Below are positions 18,101 to 27,100 of a stretch of DNA of 34,567 bases, piece by piece. Position 1 is the stretch's first letter. Each line of letters begins with the position of its first letter. A model generated the notes under the pieces. The model saw only the letters and a program-made list of their open reading frames with translations. It was not told where the DNA came from and ran no database searches. Source of the stretch: Candidatus Omnitrophota bacterium (GTDB lineage Bacteria > Omnitrophota > Gorgyraeia > 2-02-FULL-51-18); assembly GCA_016206805.1 (NCBI GenBank), contig JACQQX010000025.1, positions 1 to 34,567 on the forward strand, read 5' to 3'. Made by a program: the position numbers and the translations under genes.

Positions 18101-21100
18101 TTTGGCGCAAAAACGCTTGATTCAGATTCAGGCCCAGCGGGAGGAGGAATTTCAGAAACGTCAAGCCGTCGGTTTGATGCACGCTTTTCAGAGGGCCGCC
18201 GGTCCAGATGAAAAAGCGGCGGTTCTTGACCACAGGCTTCCATTGGAAAAAGACAAGGCGATGGTTATTTGGGTGCTTTTGATCGCTTTGCGGATAAAAG
18301 GAGTCAGTGAAAAGGCCAAGAGTATTTGGAAAAATCTGAGCGCCAATGATATTCATGATGGGGTAAAAGCTTTGATGAATCGCGCTCCGTCGCCACTGGC
18401 CTCAAAACTCGTGAAAGAGCTGAGGGAGCTGCGGGACGCGCGCCTCGTGGGCGTGTTTCAAGATATTCTCTCGCGGGAGGATACGGATTTTGTTTTGAAA
18501 CCCATGATTTTGGAAGCGTTGGCGGATATTCCGGATCCGGCGGCCGTCCGGGAGGTAATGGAGACGTACTTGAAAGGCGACGAGCTTTGGGCCTACCCCA
18601 CAGCCATCGGCACGCTGACTAAGATGGGCGTCAGCGAAATACTCCCCCGTATTCGCTTGCTGGCGTCGGTCGGAGACGCCCGGACGACGGTGGCTGTCAT
18701 TCGCGGCCTTGCTTTTTTCAAGGATTTGCCTGAAGGGAAGGACATTATTTTGTCCGCGCTGCAGAGCGGCGACGAAAGAGTTTTAATCGAGGCGCTTGCC
18801 GCGGTCAAGGGTCTGGATCTGCGCGAGGCGGCGCCGACTATTATACGACTTTTGAATTCACCGTTCACTCCGTCCGAGGCGCGTCTGTTGGCCATAGAAA
18901 TCGCCGGGGAGTGGTTGCTGGAGGAGGCTGAGCCGGCCCTACAATCTCTCTCGGCGGATGAAGAATTCCTGGGCGAGACAGCCATTGCTCTGGCCAGGCT
19001 GGGTGTCACGGATTTATTGCCGCGTGTCTACATCTATCTTAGGGGTTTTTTTCTAAAACCCTCTCTTCGGCTTCAGCTGATAAAGTCGTGCGCCATCCTT
19101 TTTTCCGTTCACCGACTGGAGCCTGTTTTTCGTGAGAGGTGGATTGAGATCTTAAGGGAGTTCGCGCGAGGGTTCCGCAGTTATAGTGAAAAAAATGATT
19201 TCTTGGAAGAAGTGTCTTTTTGGGCTGTCGCGGCTTTAAAAATTCTTCGGGATGATGGAGCCGCGGAATTTTTTGAGAACTATCTTAAAGGAAAGAGCGT
19301 GGGAACAGCGGTCGTCGAAGGGATCGAAATGGCTTTAAACCATTGGAGAAAAAGAGAGCCGCCAAAACCCGAATGGATCGGCCCCGTACTACGACCCTCC
19401 GCTTCCCAGACCCGGCCCTTGGGATATCCCCGAATAGACGAAGGTTTGGGGCAAATGACCCGCGATTTGTATCCTACCGAGAAGAAATTTGTCGATGATT
19501 TAACGGCCCTTTTAAGTCAGAGTCTTGCGCCGCCCTTAGCCCATGACGCGGCAATAGCGCTTGTCAGGCTTCGGGAAGGATCTCTCAGTCTCCTCCACCA
19601 AGAAGGCGTGTTCACGGAGGAAGAGACGGACGCCATTCGATCTCTTTTATTATCTGACGGCGTGTTGCAGAGCATTTCAAAAAAGCTGGTTGATTTGGCG
19701 GGCGGCTATCGTGAGGGAGGGCTCCACGAAGAAACCGCGGCCTTGCTGTTCAAGACGCACCTTTTGCCTTTTTCATTTATTCGGCGGACATTTAAGGGGG
19801 ATTTAATCGATGAGTCATTTTTACGTCAAGCCTTATTGAGAGACGATGTTGGGAATTGTATTGCCAGGTGGATTCAGGCCTCAAGGGAGGCGGGTAAAAC
19901 GGGATCTCATGACGCCCCTTATAACCCGAACAATCCCTTGATACCCGACCCCTCTTTGGCGGAGCGTTTAGAGGCCTATCTGCTGGTTTTGGAAACCCGA
20001 AAACAGACCCGCCCGGAGCACGTTCTTATCCCCTACCGGCTTGTAAGGGAACTCCGTTTGGAAACTAATTTGGCTGAATTTGAATCATGCCGCGTTCAGC
20101 CAGTTCCGGAAAACCCGTTTGATTTTTTCCCGAATCAGAAAATTCAGATTGACGGCGTTGATACGGCATTTGAAATAAAGGCGGTCGATTCTCAAAAAGG
20201 GATCCTTATATTGAACCCTCCTCTTAAAGTAGGCACTTTTATTCCCGCCACGGGAGTTCTCAAAATAAAAATAGCCGATAACTCGTCGATAGACAAAGAA
20301 ATCGCCATTCTCCGCGCGGTGCTCGACAAACTTCAAGCCACCAACCATCAGAAAACGGGATCGCTTGTGCTTGACAGGCTTTTCGGACTTTTGCCGTTGA
20401 GTCCCGCCGGCCAATCGTCAACCTCTACTTACCATGATTGGGCGCTTCGCCAGGATGAGTCGTACAGGCGCGCGGTTGATTGGTCGATGAACTCAACGGA
20501 AGTGTTGTTCATCGGCACGGTTAACGGGCAGGGGCAAGCGCCGGTTCTCAGGGAAATGGTCCGCCAGGCGGTTGAGAGAAAAAAGAACGTGCTGATTGTT
20601 TCTTCCTCATCAGATAGTTTAAATCGTTCAATCGACGAACTTGTCAACGACCCCAGCGTCCCTTTTTTGCGCGTGGGGCCGTCTTATGACAGACCGTTGA
20701 GCGGTAAAACCGCAGCAATTTGGGCAGAGAAGCGATCCGCGGTCGAAGAATTTATCCGGCGTCAGGGCGATAAAACTCGTGGATTCGCCATCGCGGGCAC
20801 TGCCGAGGGAATAACTGAAGAGAAGGTATTCAGGTTCGATGATAGGGGTCGCATTTTTGACGCCGTTATTGTTCTCGATGCCGGCCAAATGAGCGTTCCC
20901 GAGGTCTTGCTCCCGCTCAAGTATTTAAAGGCCGGGGTCAAGACGAGTCCCGGCAAGGTGATTTTTATAGGTGACGCGGGGCGGTTACAGCCGCGTTATT
21001 TGAGCCGGGCGGAGCGATCCCAAATAGAGAAGGCGGGTGTTGACAGGAAATTTCTGGATGTGTACGAACAAAGTGTTTTTTCATGGCTGAATGGCCGGTC

Positions 21101-24100
21101 ACACGGAGACCGGTTGTTGTTGGCGACAAACCGCGTAATGGACCCCATCATTTCTCAGCTGGTCTCGAGATTGTTTTACGGCGGTGCCGTTATTGAGAGC
21201 CGATTTAAACTTGGGGACGATCCGTCTGATTTCCCTCTTCTCATTCATGACTTCGGACGAAAGAGATACGGCGGAAAAAACAACAGCGTGGACCAGGGGA
21301 AGTCGGCGCTGAAAGATATGGTTCGTGATTTCAAGAAGAAAAAAATCAATGGGCGTGAAATATCAATACTGGTTCCGAACGGCCAGGAGATTGAAAGGGT
21401 AGAAAAGCTTTATAGAAGCGCTTACGACAACCCGGTGGTTTCTCTCCTTCGCGAACCAAAAATTGCAAGAAGCCGCGCGGTGATTGTTTATTTGGGTGAG
21501 AACGAAGTGTTCCAAAAGCCTTTTTATCTTGACCCTGCCTTAATCCGGGACATTCTGCACAAAGAACGTGTCGGTTTTGTCTGGGACAGTCGGGACTTCG
21601 CAAATCTTGCCCCCGGAGAGGACGAGCCGGAGTGGCGGGCAACCCTCTCGCTCATAAGGGAAATAGACGAATTTTACCGGTCGGAGGTTTCGGCGTTGTT
21701 GCCCGCCGTCCGGGTTTCGGGCGCACGCATGGCCGGGGATTTATGGGGCCAAATCGAGATGCACGCGCCAAGTGGACACGTCAGAATCGAATACCGGGAT
21801 CGTAATGGCGCCCCTCACACTACAACGGTTGAACGTTATGTTGAAAGAACCGACAAAGCTTTTGGCACAAATGAAACGGGGATGATATCCGTTCTTTCCT
21901 TAAAACTTTTATTCACGGAGGGCCGTCTGGAGTCAGTAACACATGGTAAAAAAACGCTTTACGAGAATCAGGCCGGACCTCCTGTCCGAAATATCGAAGT
22001 TAGACCGCTGGTCGCGCGGGACGAACCGACTTTTTTTGAGGCGGCTGACACAGCGATCCCATTTTCCGACACGACCCGCCGCTTTCAGAAAATAGTCTGG
22101 GACCGCGATGCCGAGGCCGCTGGTTTTAGGCAAGCCGTATCGGATGATCCGGCGACTCAGTGGCTTCTGGAGAATGGACGTGGCATTGAAATCCGTATCG
22201 TGGAGGGACAGGAAAGTGACCCCTCTTTTTCTACAGACCGGTTCTTTGCCTTTGAAAAACGCGCGGCTTCCATAAGGCTGGTTATCCACCGGCATTTGGC
22301 GGAAAGGCTTTTCCGGGAAAACAACTTGGCGGAGCTTATTTCTGTCCTGGCTTTTGCGGATCAATTGAATGGGTATGTCGGGTTAAATGGGGATTGGAAA
22401 ATCCCTTTTGGCCTTCTCGAGTTTTGGGAAGCCGGCGCGTTTCGTCACCTCGGCTTCTGGCCTTTAAAGCTTGAGTCCGGCGAAACAGCGGATTCCATTA
22501 CCCGGAAGATGGATCGGGCAGCGGAGGCTTTTAGCTTGGCCCAAAACTATTTAAGCGGACCTATCCGGCGAAATTCAGCTGATTTGTCGAAGTATGAGAT
22601 GAATTTTCAAACGGAATTAACAGAAGCCCTTTTTCTTGTCGAAGCCCTATTGGAGGGGTCGGCTATACCGGGATCTTTCATAGTGTCAGAAACGGATGGA
22701 AACGCTTCGTGGCCGGATCAAAGTCAAATCGCCGAACAGCTTGGCCGCAACTGGATTTTCGACTCCCTCAATGATTCCCTGCGAGAGGAAATGACAGCGC
22801 GCACAACCGCCGTGGTGGAAGCGCTTAAAGAAAAATTGCCCAAAATTCTTGCTTCGGCCCAATCCCCCATTGACATGAAAGACGTCCTTTTCGCGCGCGC
22901 CCAAGGCAGTTTTTTTGACCCGCTCGCGGAACTTGGCGATGACGCGGACATTGACCTGGTGGTGTATCTGCGAAATTCCACAGCCGTTCGCGCTTTCACC
23001 GAAGAGTTTGATGCCGAGGGAACCCCGTCAATCACTCAAGGACCTGTTGCGAGCGAAGGCTGGAGGATTGATCATCATGACGGCGAATACCGTCTCCTTC
23101 GCGAGGATCATAAGCCGGATATCGCTTCAATCGATATCCGCCAGGATGGAAAGACTAAGACTATCCGATTACGGGCGGATATTTTGTATGGAGGCTTGAG
23201 CGAATTTTCAAAAATTCAGAAAGACCCGGCCACCGGGGAAAAAATGTCGCTCAGGCAGTATGAACTGATAGGTTATGCCGGAGTGCCGATTTATGGAGAG
23301 CTTGATTATTACCGCGCGCCCGGCCGGTTTCTCTTGCTTCACAGCGGCCGCGGCCTATCCCGGCTTGCGTTGGACGTGATCGGGCATGAACATGGGCCGC
23401 TTCGTGATCAACAGATTGATAGGTTCCTACAAACAAGGGGAAACTCCGCGGCGAATAACTCCTATGAAGCCGCCATGGCGGCGAAAAAACGCCTTGCCAA
23501 GCTTACCCAAAAGTGCGCGAATGTGATTCAGAGTCAAAACGAATTGAGAGATCTCAACGGCAGAATGAGTGTGCTGCGCCGTTATTTGGCCAGCTTGTCG
23601 GATTTCCAAAAACTGAACGAAAAAGACCAATCATTCATCGTTGATCAAGTTCAACGGCTGCTGCGACAAAAAGAAAAGGGTTATTTGGCTAAGATCAAAA
23701 AACGCCTTCGTGCCGCCGCGTTGATAACGCGCCTGACCGCTTCCCAAGCGGTTGGATCACTCGATGCTTCCGGCTGGCCGGAAGGTGTAAAATCGCTCGA
23801 CTCATTTCTCAATCCCGAAATTCTCAATCTTCAGGATGCCCTCGACAAGGAGCAAGAGATTCAGAAAACGATGGAGGCCGTGTACGCCCGCGCTCAGTGG
23901 ATCTACGGCGTTGGTATGATTCAAGGAGGATTTCTTCAAAAGATTCGGGCAGAAGGCGCCCGGCTGGCGGGGGAAGACCCGTCCCGACGCGATTTCTTGC
24001 GCAGGATGGTTGGGATTTTGGCGTCCGCCCTTCTTGATTTAAAGGGTTTTATTGCCGGTCAAAAAGCGCTTGCGCCCGCGGTAAAGCCCCTAGTTGAGGA

Positions 24101-27100
24101 GGCCTATGCCTTGCTTTCGCCCGTTCTTGTTCATTCGGTCGAAGCATATGGCGGGCCTTTTGCCCCGCGGGTAAAGAGGATGATGGAAGCCGATCTCCAT
24201 GGCATTAGCCTGACCCTCATGCACGATGCCCTTAAAACCAGTAAAGACCATTTAATCAGCGCCGGTCAGGAAAATCGTAGAAATCTGCTTGCCGCTTTGG
24301 CTGATGAAGAAAAATTCAAAGAATCTTTCGCCGGATTATCTGCCCAGGCGGTTCGAACCATGGAAGAGACAGCAGAGTTTGTGGAATCAGAATCTGGAAT
24401 GTTTTCCATAAACCCCGCTGACACCGCAAACCCGATTGTTACCTTGAAAAACAATATCCAAAGGATTAGGGAAATTTTGTCGCAGCTGTCCCACGAGGAC
24501 CGGGTGCACCTACTCAGAAGGGTTTACACCGCCAACCTTGAAAATATAGCCGAGGCGATGAAGACCGTTCAGGATGCGGCAGTGGCCATAGAAAAGATAC
24601 TGGAGCAGTCCCCTCAGGAGGCCATGGAGGCGGGCGACCCAGGCCCTGGGGACAGCGGTGAGGGGCTCCGGCGTCTCTACGATAAAATGTACGACGACTT
24701 TGAGGGGCTAAAGCCGCGGGAGGGAGCATCCGGGCCGTTCATCTTTGATCCCCAAAAACAAGCGGCGATGCGGCGTAATTTTGAAAAGGATGAGAACGGT
24801 TTCTGGGTTCCCAGGGAAGCGGATGTTCATTCACTTTACATCGAAATCAACAATGAAGATTTAGTTCATCAATTGCGAAGTGTCGCCGATGAAATCGAAA
24901 AGGTTCTCCCTGAAGGAACTAACTATTACAAAGTTCCGTCCGATGCCTATCATGCCAATATATACACCGCCAGCGACCTAAGGCCCGTCGATCTGGAAGA
25001 AAATGCGCCGAGTTGGACGCAAGACGAACTGCGAGGGTTTTATGATCTGCTTCCCGGGATATTCGAAGATCAAGAACCCTACGCCATCCGCCTGGTAGGC
25101 ATCCGATTCGGCCTGGACGGGGCCGTCATCGCTGTTTTTGAGGACGACGGTCAAACAGCGGCCATCCGCCAGGCCATTGAGGAAGTGAAAAATAGTGATC
25201 CCGCTCTTCAAAACAAAATCACCAAATACCCCAAAAACCTCATCCATGTGACCCTTTTCAGAATCCTGGACGACATCTCGGAGGACACTTTAAATCAGCT
25301 CAAAGCTCTCAACAGCCGATACCAAAATGAAGCCAATATTCAGAATCAAAATCTCGGGCAGGACGTCCGTGTCCTCATCGGCCATGAAACGAGATGGATG
25401 CACACGAAGTTTGAAAAACAAACCGTTTTATTCCCCGCCGCCGCGCGGATGGCGGAAAGAAAACCGGAGGATGGAGAACGGAGAATGGAGGGTGCAGAAA
25501 TTCAAAAAAATCCACTTTCCACTATCCAACGTCCATTATCCGCCTCTAATGCCGCGCGGATGGCGGAGGAAGAAAGTGATAATCATCTGGCCACCTGGCT
25601 CGCTCCTCTACAAAGCGGATATGTGGATAGTTCGAGCGTGATTTCACTGCTGGACGCTTTGAGGAAAAACCGGGACCAAATTCCCTCCAAAGATTTTTCG
25701 AAAATCATACAAGCTGCCAGCAAAATTAAATGGACATATATCGAATATGGTACGCGTTACACGGATATCCGTGTTAATGCGGCTGTCGGAAAAGCCATTG
25801 CTCGTGCAATTAGATTCAGAATCAAAGAAAAGGGCTGGAAACCTGATTTACTTCCCGCTGTCATAGCTCTTCTTGAAAACGGATATAGGCATCATTCTAG
25901 TGTGATCTTGCTGCTAAAGGCTTTAAGAGAAAACAAAGACCAAATTCCCTCCGAAGATTTTTCAAAAATCATAGAAGCTGCCAGCAGAATTAAATGGACA
26001 TATATCGAAGATGGTACGCGTTACACGGATATTCGTGTTAATGCGGCTGTCAGAGACGCTATTGCCAAAGTTCATGCTCCCCTTACCCCCAAAGAAGAGA
26101 CGCGTATAAGCCGGCTTTTCGAAAAATCCGCAGAAACGGCAGCTAAAGCCACTGTCTCAGTTACGCCTGATATCTCTCTTGATATTCCTCTGGAAAAACT
26201 CAAGGAAGATTTTTCTTCGATGGATCCTGACAAGCGTATGGAGTACCTCCAGGAAATCTTAAGCCAAAGAGAAGATCTTCCGTCGTGGTGGCAATTTTGG
26301 CACAGCTCCAAAAGAGGACGCATTGGAGCAATTAATCGGTTTTTGATGGATCTGGTTGGTCTGGATTTAAATTCTTTCAGAGATTTGATGGCTCAAGTTG
26401 AAGATCAGGAAACTCAGATGAAAATCCTAGAAGCCATGTTTAACAGAATCCGGTTGGTGTCGTTGCAATTGCCGCATCAAAATCAAGAGTCTATTCGCCG
26501 TTTAGCCTTGCAAGCCGGATGGGGTACCCAATATGCCAACGCATTAACGGCCCGCGGCGGCCAAGAGTACCTTGATCAGCGACTTCGTCTTGAAAGATTG
26601 CGTGAGGCGGCAAAGACTCACCAAGCGGTCTTTGATGCGATTCAAGAAATACACGGGACTCCTTCATTACCGGAAGTTGCACCCGCATCTCAAGTTGAGG
26701 ATTCTCGCGGCACTGTCCTTCCTCCAGGACAAACCCCTGCCTCAGAACAAATTCTAAAAGCCACAATAGGCACGGGCGAAGAGGGCGCGCGTCTTGGACG
26801 GGAAAATGAATTCATTCCCCGATTCATGGACACCTACCAGGCCGGCCGCTTGCCCTCCATCCGCGGCGCGCGGTTTGCGGATGCGGGAGCCGCGATTCCG
26901 TTTCTGCCGGGCATAGCGGTTTCTCCCGCAGGGCGGGAGGGCATGCCTATTCCTGTCATGGGCGCTAGGATGGCGTATGTCTCCCCTACTTTTGAGACCA
27001 GCAACGGATCTAGAATGGCCCGTATAGGAAACAGATTTTGGACTATCCCCCAGGATAGAATCCGCAAGTCAACATCACTAGCCGGTGCCCGAATCGCTCA

